32,308 bases of DNA, taken from IMG/VR virus record IMGVR_UViG_3300025874_000045, positions 1-32,308 of that record. One strand, 5' to 3'. The stretch is from a virus. Positions 23,337-29,588 of this stretch are shown in pieces; within the stretch, counting starts at the first letter, position 1, and the number at the start of each line of letters is the position of its first letter. A program made the position numbers and the translations under genes. The notes under the pieces were generated by a model that was given only the letters and a program-made list of their open reading frames with translations, was not told where the DNA came from and did no database searches.

Positions 23337-25392
23337 TATGTACCCTCCTATAAGGTCGCGCCTTCACACTTCGCCTAACTCCAGCGGAGACTACGTTACT
23401 GTTTTTTTCCATGTCCGCCGCCCATAAGGGAGGTCTGTTCCACGAAATACTATGTCCGCCGAGTTGGTGCCAAGCGGCTAGTGCATAAACGAATAAATCC
23501 AGTGACTCGTTTGCCTTGCCTCTTATCTGTACCCAACCCTTCGCTTCTCGAATCTCCGCGTTAAGCAGCTCTTCGTAGTGTCTGTCTTTGAAATACTTGG
23601 GGAACTGTACGAACCCCCAACCATCGAAATCTCTGTCCAACTGACCAGCAATGTCGTCCTTAAAACGATCCGTATTGATCATCAGAACTGGCACATCGCC
23701 CTTACTGGAAACGTTCCTCTGTCCAGTTTGCTTTCGGGAATCAGGCCAGCTTAGAATTACCTTGTCCTGATTCTCTTTAATATTCTTCTTAACGCTGTCC
23801 CCGCCCATACCTCTGACCAGAAAACACTTTCTTTTCAAGGACATAGGGAGCTTTCTGTACCAGCTAAGAGCGTTATCATAAACACCCGCTTCGCCGCCAC
23901 AATCCACAACTAGGAAGTGATTCATCAACTCCTTGCCGTCCTTAAGTTTATAAGTAGCGTTGATCTTTGCGTCTAGCAGGGACCAATCCTCTTCGTAAAC
24001 CGCGGGCTGTATTCTGTCCGTCTTGCCTTCTCGATCGGTCTCGGTCAGGGTGTACCTATCAAGGTACCACGCCCTGTTTTCTGTTCCCATCCCGAACATA
24101 CCAAACTCGAATCTAGATCCCTTACCACCCTGTACATCGACAGCTGTGATCAGGGTCCTAACTCCGTCTGGAACAGTGAACCTCTCTATATCCAAGGCAC
24201 GTTCCTTAAGCAGCGCGAAATCCGTAGATTGTGATCTTCTAGATTTCGGTACATAAGGGTGAACGAACTCTTGGTTGTAAACGTTCTTAAGCGAGTCTTC
24301 GTCGCCCGTTCTTTCGTACTGATCCTCTGCTCTGGCGTAGGTTAACCCTATGTCAAACCAGCTATTAAAACTTGCGAACCATCCAGCGCACCAGAAGCTT
24401 GCTCTCTTAGAGACTCTTCCTTCTCCGTGCTTAACACCCTCCGAATCAATCGTCTGCCCTTCCTTTAACCAAGTTCCTGTTAAACGAAAAGCCTTCTCTT
24501 GGTCACGGGTTATGTGTTCTCCGCACAACGCGCATATCAAAGCTATTCCTGCCGCACGCTCCTCTACTGATTCATGAGGGGGTAAGTACATCGACTCATC
24601 TGGATCAGGGCTCGGTCTAAAGTACTCCTCGCAATGAGGGCACTTAGCGTAAACCATTCTACGGTCTCCCGTATTGTACAAACCAAGGATACCCTTGGTT
24701 GGTGGTGCCTCGTGAGGTCTATCCTCGGAGGGCTTCCATGTAGGATCATCAACCTCCTTAGAAGGCGTGCTCTCTACTGCGCACATGGCTTTACTCATGT
24801 ACGTGGTCGTACGTTTCTGCATCTGATCGAAACCAGATCCTTCTCCGCCGATATCATCAGGCCACCGATCGTAATCGGTTCCTAGCATAAAGCCAATAGG
24901 CTTGCCCGCTAGCTGATTCTTACTGGGCCAACCAACGTTAAGTAGCTGCCCCGTCTTAAACTTCTTCCGCCATGTTGTATCTGCTGATCTACCAGCAAGT
25001 AACAGGCTCTTTAATTTGTCGGAGTTTGCAATCATCCGATCAAGGCGCCTTACAGAGAAATCCCCTGCGGAAGCCATATCTTTTTCAATGATCATCGCAT
25101 CCATTGGATCCGCTATGATCTTGTGTGCGGCTCCATTAAGGATCACCGATTGAGTCTTACCGTTCTGTACACCCGCCGCTAGAATCACGCTATCGTAAAA
25201 CCTAGAGGTCAAGGCGTCCGCTGGTTCCCTCATCAAGGGAGCTAGTCTAGAATTGTAATAACCTGTGTACGCCTCATCCTTAAGATAAACGTACTCTTCA
25301 GCACACTCTGTAACTGTTAATCTCTTCGGAGGACGTATTACGTCGACCGTTCTGGCTAGGGTTGCCCTAGCTGTGGCGAAGCTATTAATCAC
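23323..25392 (-). CDS. Terminase large subunit (GpA family)
   Basis: A 689-residue packaging motor and nuclease. The start GTG 25392 is preferred over the in-frame start at 25473: GGAGG lies nine bases before it and it overlaps the small-subunit stop by only eight bases. Counting from there: ATPase P-loop-like AAGVQNGKT (about 72-80), Walker B region MLGTDYDRWPDD (about 169-180), a zinc-ribbon pair CPHC (251-254) and CALC (287-290), and a C-terminal nuclease with acidic residues in TAVDVQGG (Asp419), LVVDCGGEAG (Asp497) and SLDLFVYALA. It cuts cos and drives DNA into the procapsid. Confidence 0.95.
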   Translation of the reverse strand: MINSFATARATLARTVDVIRPPKRLTVTECAEEYVYLKDEAYTGYYNSRLAPLMREPADALTSRFYDSVILAAGVQNGKTQSVILNGAAHKIIADPMDAMIIEKDMASAGDFSVRRLDRMIANSDKLKSLLLAGRSADTTWRKKFKTGQLLNVGWPSKNQLAGKPIGFMLGTDYDRWPDDIGGEGSGFDQMQKRTTTYMSKAMCAVESTPSKEVDDPTWKPSEDRPHEAPPTKGILGLYNTGDRRMVYAKCPHCEEYFRPSPDPDESMYLPPHESVEERAAGIALICALCGEHITRDQEKAFRLTGTWLKEGQTIDSEGVKHGEGRVSKRASFWCAGWFASFNSWFDIGLTYARAEDQYERTGDEDSLKNVYNQEFVHPYVPKSRRSQSTDFALLKERALDIERFTVPDGVRTLITAVDVQGGKGSRFEFGMFGMGTENRAWYLDRYTLTETDREGKTDRIQPAVYEEDWSLLDAKINATYKLKDGKELMNHFLVVDCGGEAGVYDNALSWYRKLPMSLKRKCFLVRGMGGDSVKKNIKENQDKVILSWPDSRKQTGQRNVSSKGDVPVLMINTDRFKDDIAGQLDRDFDGWGFVQFPKYFKDRHYEELLNAEIREAKGWVQIRGKANESLDLFVYALAAWHQLGGHSISWNRPPLWAADMEKNSNVVSAGVRRSVKARPYRRVHNAGR

Positions 25393-25900
25393 CCTGAACT
25401 TCCTCCGACACTTCCTCCCCATCGGGATCAAGGAAGTGCTGAAGGTTATGTGCCAAAGATTGTCTTGCGTCATCTACCGATGCAAGGAACACCTTTAACT
25501 GATCAGGCTGTAACCCAACCTCATGCTCTACTCTGTCTGGAAGCGTATCTAGTGCGAACACTAACATCTTAAATGCTTCCGCTACTACGTCCCGTACTTC
25601 TTCCGCGGGTATCAATTCCCCGCAATGCTTCTCGTACGCGAGGCGCTTGTTCTCTGCGTCGTACCAATCCTTACGGTCCTTAGGATCCATCTTATCTGGA
25701 TCATTCTCTATTCCCCCAGCGTCTGCTCCCTTGACCTTCCAAGAGGGCATAACGGATAGTGCTATAGCGACTGTCTTAAACGAGTACTCTTCCCGCTTCG
25801 CAGACTTTTTGTCTGGAGCGTATCCTACAAGATACTTGATTAATGTTCGTCTATCTACTCCAGTTAGCTGGGCTAACCTGTTGACCGAAAAAGTTTCCAT
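25385..25900 (-). CDS. Terminase small subunit (Nu1-like)
   Basis: A 171-residue protein, near lambda Nu1 (181 aa). The N-terminus is a winged helix-turn-helix (FSVNRLAQLTGVDRRTLIKYL) that in lambda binds the R sites of cosB. The middle reads DRKDWYDAENKRLAYEKHCGELIPAEEVRDVV, the typical Nu1 helical segment, and the C-terminus is helical and acidic for contact with the large subunit. The RBS is weak. Two 28-bp direct repeats about 460 bases upstream are candidate binding sites. Confidence 0.9.
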   Translation of the reverse strand: METFSVNRLAQLTGVDRRTLIKYLVGYAPDKKSAKREEYSFKTVAIALSVMPSWKVKGADAGGIENDPDKMDPKDRKDWYDAENKRLAYEKHCGELIPAEEVRDVVAEAFKMLVFALDTLPDRVEHEVGLQPDQLKVFLASVDDARQSLAHNLQHFLDPDGEEVSEEVQGD

Positions 25901-25920
25901 ACATGACCGTGTGTTGGATG

Positions 25921-26304
25921 TTACGCTGCTCCCTGACTTACGCTAACAATGTAAGTCCATGTCTTATCAAAAGTATCAGCGCTGTCTGTTCCGTCTGCTT
26001 CGACGTACGGACCAACTACTCTCACATCAATTAAAACACTGGGTTCTGCGGGGACCTCCGTGGTGTCCACGGCAGGTAGGTTTAGATCGATGACCGATAT
26101 ATCCCAGTCATCCTCCCGATTAGCGTTCTTAGTTAATGTGCGCCAGTCGGTGTAAGCTAGCGTGCCAACGGTAGCTCTAATGCGAGCAGTGACTACTGCG
26201 TTATCGCTTATCTTAAACTGCTCCCCTTTAACTAGGAGTCCTGTCAAGACCACCCTTTTTTGGTAGGGTTGTCCTGTAACTAGTTTATCCAAGCTGTATT
26301 GCAT
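25921..26304 (-). CDS. Hypothetical beta-rich protein, first gene of the late operon
   Basis: A 127-residue protein that I do not recognise. It is predicted beta-rich (KRVVLTGLLVKGEQFKISDN, VVTARIRATVG, PSVLIDVRVVGPYVE, KTWTYIVSVSQG), without membrane segment or signal peptide. It resembles in style small virion or fibre-attachment proteins. It lies 20 bases upstream of the small terminase and just inside the candidate cos region, so it would be the first late gene read. Its leader, AAGGGCACTGATT before ATG, is nearly the same as that of the gene starting at 31237. Confidence 0.7.
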   Translation of the reverse strand: MQYSLDKLVTGQPYQKRVVLTGLLVKGEQFKISDNAVVTARIRATVGTLAYTDWRTLTKNANREDDWDISVIDLNLPAVDTTEVPAEPSVLIDVRVVGPYVEADGTDSADTFDKTWTYIVSVSQGAA

Positions 26305-26363
26305 AATCAGTGCCCTTGTGGTGTAAGGTGGTAACGAGACAAGTCATCAAGCATAAGGCCCAT

Positions 26364-26436
26364 AGCCTTGGCAATCCATTACCTCGGGTTATTCCATTAA
26401 AGGCGCAGAGCCTTGGCAATCCGTTCCCTCGGGTTA
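26364..26436 (-). repeat. Two 28-bp direct repeats, cosB-like candidate
   Basis: AGCCTTGGCAATCC-(A/G)TT(A/C)CCTCGGGTTA occurs at 26364-26391 and 26409-26436, 26 of 28 identical, period 45. They lie between the small terminase operon and a GC-rich dyad, the relative place of the R sites in lambda cosB. Function inferred from position. Confidence 0.55.
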
Positions 26437-26478
26437 GACCTTTCTATTCTTGGCAGTGTCTGTTACCACCTAACTTGT

Positions 26479-26492
26479 GCGCGGTACCCCGC
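26479..26492. other. GC-rich dyad, cosN candidate
   Basis: GCGCGGTACCCCGC is symmetric at six of seven pairs around GGTACC. It lies 43 bases beyond the direct repeats on the side away from terminase, as cosN does relative to cosB in lambda. No other support; the true cut could be elsewhere. Confidence 0.35.
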
Positions 26493-26510
26493 TTTATTTG
26501 TTCTTCCCCC

Positions 26511-26546
26511 AGAAACAGAAAACCCCCGCTGCGCGAACAACGAGGG
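26511..26546 (-). terminator. Rho-independent terminator on the minus strand
   Basis: CCCTCGTTG and CAGCGGGGG (minus-strand reading, 26546-26538 and 26531-26523) form a 9-bp stem, including two G-U pairs, around a UUCGCG loop, followed by UUUUCUGUUUCU. It stands about 150 bases downstream of the promoter at 26678-26705 and upstream of every late gene, so late transcription must pass it. Confidence 0.65.
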
Positions 26547-26568
26547 TGCCTGTACAAGGAGGAGTCAT

Positions 26569-26601
26569 ATGAAAGAGCCCATTATGAGCGGTCTTTGGTA
26601 G
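26569..26601 (+). CDS. Ten-codon ORF with a perfect Shine-Dalgarno (possible leader peptide)
   Basis: AAGGAGG lies six bases before ATG, and the frame encodes MKEPIMSGLW then TAG. The stop overlaps the first bases of an inverted repeat (26600-26629), and another hairpin (26523-26546) lies just upstream. The strong RBS on the strand opposite the late genes is unexpected. It could be a real micro-ORF, an attenuator leader, or chance. Confidence 0.35.
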   Translation: MKEPIMSGLW

Positions 26602-26629
26602 GAATACCCGTATATATGTGGGTATTCCT
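26600..26629. repeat. Perfect 10-bp inverted repeat
   Basis: AGGAATACCC (26600-26609) and GGGTATTCCT (26620-26629) are exact reverse complements around a 10-base AT-rich spacer. No T-run follows on either strand. It lies in the untranslated leader of the putative late transcript and could be an RNA hairpin or a protein-binding site. Confidence 0.6.
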
Positions 26630-26677
26630 TCATAGAACCATATTAGAGCACGGTTTGTTACTCGATGCAAGTGATTG

Positions 26678-26705
26678 ATTATAAAAGGTTTATGTTTTTG
26701 TACAA
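26678..26705 (-). promoter_or_regulatory. Candidate late promoter (minus strand)
   Basis: TTGTAC (minus, 26705-26700), a 16-base spacer and a consensus TATAAT (26683-26678). The -35 box is weak (3 of 6), as often seen where an activator or antiterminator acts. It is the only clear promoter between the 27-29 kb cassette terminator and the terminase genes. Confidence 0.5.
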
Positions 26706-26945
26706 TTTATTTCTAGGTCCATGGCGGACCGCGGGTTCTCGGGAACTGGCGTGCCTGCTGATTTCTAGGTGGGCTGTAAATCCTTGATTCATAAGGGCTT
26801 TTGAGGTGGTACCATGAGAGCGCCAAAAATATTGAGAGATCGAGCTCAATCTGCGCCCACGATCGAAAAAAAAATTTCAGGGTCCCTCTACTTGACACAT
26901 GTCCATTATTTCTTTTTTGCCAGTTCGCGGCCCGTTTTGGTCCAA
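26706..26945. other. Non-coding gap, nothing recognised
   Basis: No frame here has a credible start. The sequence is GC-rich near 26720-26770 and contains an A9 run near 26867. No tRNA fold is seen. A plus-strand TTGACA at 26893 lacks a fitting -10 box. Confidence 0.4.
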
Positions 26946-26959
26946 TTACGGGCCCGTAA
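26946..26959. repeat. Perfect 14-bp palindrome
   Basis: TTACGGGCCCGTAA reads the same on both strands. It lies ten bases downstream (minus direction) of the cassette terminator and could be a protein-binding site. No partner copy was found nearby. Confidence 0.5.
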
Positions 26960-26968
26960 ATTTTAGGC

Positions 26969-26994
26969 AAAAAAAACCGCCCAAATTGGGCGGT
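26969..26994 (-). terminator. Rho-independent terminator of the small-gene cassette
   Basis: On the minus strand ACCGCCC and GGGCGGT form a 7-bp GC-rich stem with a 5-base loop, followed by eight T. It lies 31 bases after the stop of the last cassette gene. Confidence 0.9.
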
Positions 26995-27024
26995 ATAGGT
27001 TAAAACATTTTAGCGCTTGGTTAT

Positions 27025-27150
27025 TTATTCACGCGGGCGCATGCCAAGCAATGCGAGTAATACCCAAATAAATATTAAAAGTATGCCCTCAATTATGCCC
27101 ACGTTCCCGCCCTTCTCTAAGTTTGGCGGGCGCTTGTTTTGGCGCTTCAT
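27025..27150 (-). CDS. 41-residue single-pass membrane protein
   Basis: ATG 27150 overlaps the TGA of the upstream gene (ATGA), which supports translation although the ORF is short. The product has a basic N-terminus (MKRQNKRPPNLEKGG), one membrane segment (IIEGILLIFIWVLLALLG) and a basic end (MRPRE). It is the last gene of the cassette, followed by a strong terminator. No family recognised. Confidence 0.65.
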   Translation of the reverse strand: MKRQNKRPPNLEKGGNVGIIEGILLIFIWVLLALLGMRPRE

Positions 27151-27761
27151 TGTTTGGCCCACTTTTCGCGAATTGTTAGCCAAATAGTAGCTTGAATAAT
27201 ATACGCGGGTACATTATGAAAACGCGCTATATCCGCCGTTATACTTTCGATACGCTTGTATTGTTTGGCAGTGGGCGCTTCTACTACGTCACGGCGTCGG
27301 GCGCTTGCTGATACCGTGCAAGCTCGCATATGCCATCGGTCAATTGTTACGTGATCCCGTGCTAGGTGCGCTATATTCTGCGCGAAGGCATATGTTTTGT
27401 ATGATACGGGCGCCAATATATTTCCCGCCGTTAATAGTTTGATAGCTTTCGATTTATTAGCGCCGTAGGTAGAAACAACAACGGCGTTAACATCAGGCCC
27501 GTATCTATACGCGTGCAACAAGTTTTTTGCGTCAATTTTGTTTCGTTCCCATGTTACCGACGGCGATAGAATAGAAACAATACAAGCTGCGATATAAGGA
27601 GGCACGCTATAATCACGCGCTAAATTTGCACAGAAATATTGAGCTTCTTTATACCATTCCGCGCCGCGGATCCGCTGGTCATCGGTCGCATAGGCTAGCC
27701 ATGAATTAAGACGGTTTCTGATTTGACGGTCGCTTAAGTCTACTATTGATAGTTTTTTCAT
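27147..27761 (-). CDS. Phage protein of the 'LSPSVTWERNK' type, possible HhH/DNA-glycosylase-like fold
   Basis: A 204-residue, mostly helical protein. Motifs typical of a widespread phage family are visible: IAACIVSILSPSVTWERNKIDA (about 58-79), TYGANKSKAIKLL, a KTYAFAQNIAHL helix, VTIDRWHMRA (about 137-146) and PAYIIQATIWLTIRE near the end. The order of helices and the conserved V-T-I-D-R-W recall the helix-hairpin-helix/GPD glycosylase layout, where an Asp follows the hairpin, but that fold is my inference. It is linked by ATGA overlaps to both neighbours. Enzymatic action on phage or host DNA is possible but unproven. Confidence 0.65.
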   Translation of the reverse strand: MKKLSIVDLSDRQIRNRLNSWLAYATDDQRIRGAEWYKEAQYFCANLARDYSVPPYIAACIVSILSPSVTWERNKIDAKNLLHAYRYGPDVNAVVVSTYGANKSKAIKLLTAGNILAPVSYKTYAFAQNIAHLARDHVTIDRWHMRACTVSASARRRDVVEAPTAKQYKRIESITADIARFHNVPAYIIQATIWLTIREKWAKQ

Positions 27762-28192
27762 TTTGCGGCTCCAATTGTCAAAAAATAGTCGTTGTTAAAA
27801 GCTTGTTTTTCGCCGTCATAAATAGGCGAATAAACGAGAGCGCTTATTCCGTCGCTATACTGCAGCGCTATACACTCTTGATCTAGTGCGAGCGCTAACA
27901 AGCGAAGCTTCGTTTGAATTGTTATCATGTCGCTTTTAACGTAAAGCTTGATAATTAGTGTACGCTCAAGCTCGCCATTATACGTGCCGTTCTCTATTCT
28001 ATGGCTATGCGCTTGCGAGTCGAAAAGTACCCCTGTATAACAAACAACGTAGGCCGCTGCGAGTGAGTTATTTTCTAGCCCAATATTTAAGGTGATATAT
28101 TCGCGCTTATTTTCTGCTATTGCTCGGGCGGTAGCTGTTGCTTGAAAGCTCGAGCGGGCTGCGATTCCGTTATAATTTTCTAATTTTGACAT
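27758..28192 (-). CDS. Hypothetical cassette protein (144 aa)
   Basis: Not recognised. It looks like a globular alpha/beta protein: IAENKREYITLNIGLENNS, AAAYVVCYTGVLFDS, ERTLIIKLYVKSDMITI, LRLLALALDQECIALQYSDG. There is no membrane segment. The RBS leader TTAAAGGTAAAAAA before ATG is shared with two other cassette genes. It overlaps the next gene by four bases. Confidence 0.65.
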   Translation of the reverse strand: MSKLENYNGIAARSSFQATATARAIAENKREYITLNIGLENNSLAAAYVVCYTGVLFDSQAHSHRIENGTYNGELERTLIIKLYVKSDMITIQTKLRLLALALDQECIALQYSDGISALVYSPIYDGEKQAFNNDYFLTIGAAK

Positions 28193-28206
28193 TTTTTTAC
28201 CTTTAA
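28193..28206 (-). promoter_or_regulatory. Repeated RBS leader, copy 1
   Basis: TTAAAGGTAAAAAA directly precedes ATG 28192. Copies with the form TTAAAGGTAAAACAAA stand before ATG 28886 and ATG 29063. Confidence 0.6.
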
Positions 28207-28219
28207 GTTAATTGATTAA

Positions 28220-28747
28220 TTATTTGCTTAGTTCGATTCCATTTAGTTCAACTAATTCCGAATTAGAATCAAACCAAACGGAGTCACCTTTCAAGGTGCT
28301 TAGAACTGCATCGGTTATTAGCTGAGCGCTTGTACCTTGTACTAGGTTCTCCATTATATAAACGAGCTCTATAAGAGAGCCACCTAGTGCGAGCGCTTTT
28401 AAATCTAGCAATAGATGCTCTCTGAATAACTTGCATGTAATGTTAGCAGAAACAAAGCGCCGCGCTTTTTCAATCTCGCGAGCGCTAAAATTTTTGTTTC
28501 TTATAATTGGCGTAGTTAATTCTAATCTCGCTCGCTCTTCGTTAAGGCGTGATATTACGCGAGCATTTTGGCATATCTCCGAATTGACGCCAATCGCGAG
28601 CATAATTTTAGCGGTATCTTTGAAAATTTTTGCCAGTTCTGCGCGTGTTCCGCCATGCATCAACAAATATTTTTGCAAATTCAAAAAAGCCATTTCGCAA
28701 TTGTTAAGCTCTTCAAAAGTATATAGATTGATTGTTTTGGTTTTCAT
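28220..28747 (-). CDS. Hypothetical helical cassette protein (175 aa)
   Basis: ATG 28747 is chosen over an in-frame start at 28771 because GGGAG lies seven bases before it. The protein is almost all helix: LYTFEELNNCEMAFLNLQKYL, AELAKIFKDTAKIMLAIG, ISRLNEERARLELT, EIEKARRFVSANITC, IELVYIMENLVQG. No motif is recognised. It overlaps the end of the 45-residue gene upstream by no more than a few bases, so they are co-translated. Confidence 0.65.
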   Translation of the reverse strand: MKTKTINLYTFEELNNCEMAFLNLQKYLLMHGGTRAELAKIFKDTAKIMLAIGVNSEICQNARVISRLNEERARLELTTPIIRNKNFSAREIEKARRFVSANITCKLFREHLLLDLKALALGGSLIELVYIMENLVQGTSAQLITDAVLSTLKGDSVWFDSNSELVELNGIELSK

Positions 28748-28748
28748 T

Positions 28749-28886
28749 TTATGCTCCCGTGTATACGTCAATTGATTTTTGAGCTAGTTCTAAACTGTAG
28801 ATATTCCGCTCAATTAAACAAGCGCCTAAATATATAGAATAGTAACTACCGTTTTTTTGGATTTTATAGCCCTTATAATTTCTCAT
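28749..28886 (-). CDS. 45-residue small soluble protein
   Basis: A short frame from ATG 28886 with an AAAGG Shine-Dalgarno in the shared leader. It starts MRNYKGYKIQKNGSYYSIYL and ends SIDVYTGA. The Tyr/Lys-rich start with G-Y-K-I-x-K-N-G resembles small phage proteins with a two-stranded sheet, without known function. Its stop lies one base before the next ATG. Confidence 0.55.
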   Translation of the reverse strand: MRNYKGYKIQKNGSYYSIYLGACLIERNIYSLELAQKSIDVYTGA

Positions 28887-28902
28887 TTTGTTTTACCTTT
28901 AA
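28887..28902 (-). promoter_or_regulatory. Repeated RBS leader, copy 2
   Basis: TTAAAGGTAAAACAAA precedes ATG 28886, identical over 16 bases (apart from one extra A) to copy 3. Confidence 0.6.
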
Positions 28903-29063
28903 ATTAATATTATTAGTTTAATAATGGCAGCGACCAAAACCGCTATCACGCCACCGCCCGTTATAGCTGCAGCCGCTATAATATAAAACGATTTTATGCG
29001 CTCTAATGTTTCTTTGCGCTTAGTTATTGTTTTACGTTCCTTACTTGTTTGGAATTTTCTCAT
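28899..29063 (-). CDS. 54-residue single-pass membrane protein, first cassette gene
   Basis: A frame from ATG 29063, preceded by the shared AAAAGGTAAAACAAA leader, encodes a strongly basic N-terminus (MRKFQTSKERKTITKRKETL) and one Ala/Ile-rich membrane segment (YIIAAAAITGGGVIAVLVAA) with hydrophobic C-terminus. It is the first gene after the promoter at 29111-29138. Function unknown. Small basic single-pass proteins of this sort are often host-takeover or exclusion factors in phages, but nothing here proves that. Confidence 0.6.
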   Translation of the reverse strand: MRKFQTSKERKTITKRKETLERIKSFYIIAAAAITGGGVIAVLVAAIIKLIILI

Positions 29064-29100
29064 TTTGTTTTACCTTTTAAGTTAGTTAGTTAGTTAGTTA
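29064..29100 (-). promoter_or_regulatory. Repeated RBS leader, copy 3, with a TAAC tandem tract
   Basis: TTAAAAGGTAAAACAAA (29080-29064 on the minus strand) is preceded by five tandem copies of TAAC (29100-29081). The tetranucleotide tract lies in the 5' untranslated region. Confidence 0.6.
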
Positions 29101-29110
29101 AGATATAAAC

Positions 29111-29138
29111 ATAATACACGAATATCCGTAATAGTAAA
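29111..29138 (-). promoter_or_regulatory. Promoter of the small-gene cassette
   Basis: TTTACT (29138-29133), 16-base spacer ending in ATTCGTG, TATTAT (29116-29111). The plus-strand promoter at 31923-31950 has the same TTTACT box, spacing and TTCGTGTAT sequence around the -10 box. Confidence 0.65.
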
Positions 29139-29160
29139 TAATTATTTTACTTATTTACTA
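29132..29160. promoter_or_regulatory. Operator-like perfect inverted repeat
   Basis: TAGTAAATAA (29132-29141) and TTATTTACTA (29151-29160) are exact reverse complements separated by nine bases. The proximal arm covers the -35 box of the cassette promoter, so a bound dimer would block transcription. Confidence 0.6.
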
Positions 29161-29315
29161 AATTATTTTTTGGTGCGCGTATAAATAGGAACTTGCGCGA
29201 GTAGCACAGAAACGGGCTAAAAACAAGCTTTTAACATTCACTCAAACTATAATTACTATTCACTAACTAAATGCGCTTGGGGTTGCTCTTTATGTTTAGG
29301 TGTGCTCAGACCACT

Positions 29316-29361
29316 ATTCACCAAATGAATGTCAAAGCCTGACCCCATTCACCAAATCAAT
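29316..29361. repeat. Direct repeat ATTCACCAAAT(G/C)AAT
   Basis: Two 15-base copies, 29316-29330 and 29347-29361, 14 of 15 identical, period 31. They lie in the 29.1-29.5 kb non-coding stretch next to the iteron-like repeats. Confidence 0.55.
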
Positions 29362-29393
29362 AGTCCTCACGAACTCACTTCCGCCCGTATTTC

Positions 29394-29493
29394 CACAGAT
29401 ACAAGTTGCACTTTGCCCCCACCGAAGTTGCACTTTCGTTGCCGCGGCGCCACAGATACAAGTTGCACTCTGTGTTCGGATCGAAGTTGCACT
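29394..29493. repeat. Iteron-like repeats of AGTTGCACT (four copies)
   Basis: AGTTGCACT at 29404, 29426, 29461 and 29485, all in one orientation. They form a two-unit compound repeat: CACAGATACAAGTTGCACT at 29394 and 29451, and GAAGTTGCACTTT at 29424 and 29483. The units look like a tandem duplication of about 57-59 bases. Candidate binding sites for a replication initiator or a regulator. Confidence 0.7.
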
Positions 29494-29505
29494 TTATTGT
29501 GGGCC

Positions 29506-29538
29506 AAAAAAAGCCCTCTCTGAATTAACGGAGAGGGC
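29506..29538 (-). terminator. Rho-independent terminator after the 29.6-31.2 kb operon
   Basis: On the minus strand GCCCTCTC and GAGAGGGC form a perfect 8-bp stem with a 10-base loop, followed by seven T. It ends transcription from the four genes to the right. Confidence 0.9.
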
Positions 29539-29588
29539 GAACGTGCTCTTCAACAAAACACAAAGGTAAAACTTTTCTTGAAAATAAA

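Noticed and set aside
26310-26678. Plus-strand frames across the cos candidate region
   Set aside because: The frames are made by the direct repeats (repeated SLGNP..R..P) and cross the control elements without RBS or protein-like composition.
26713-26970. 85-codon minus-strand frame beginning MPKIYGPVIG
   Set aside because: Its only start is a TTG inside the T-run of the cassette terminator with no RBS, and the product looks like no protein family.
29300-29569. Plus-strand frames over the iteron-like repeats
   Set aside because: Repeated Cys/Pro-rich peptides come from the DNA repeats, and the frames cross the terminator.
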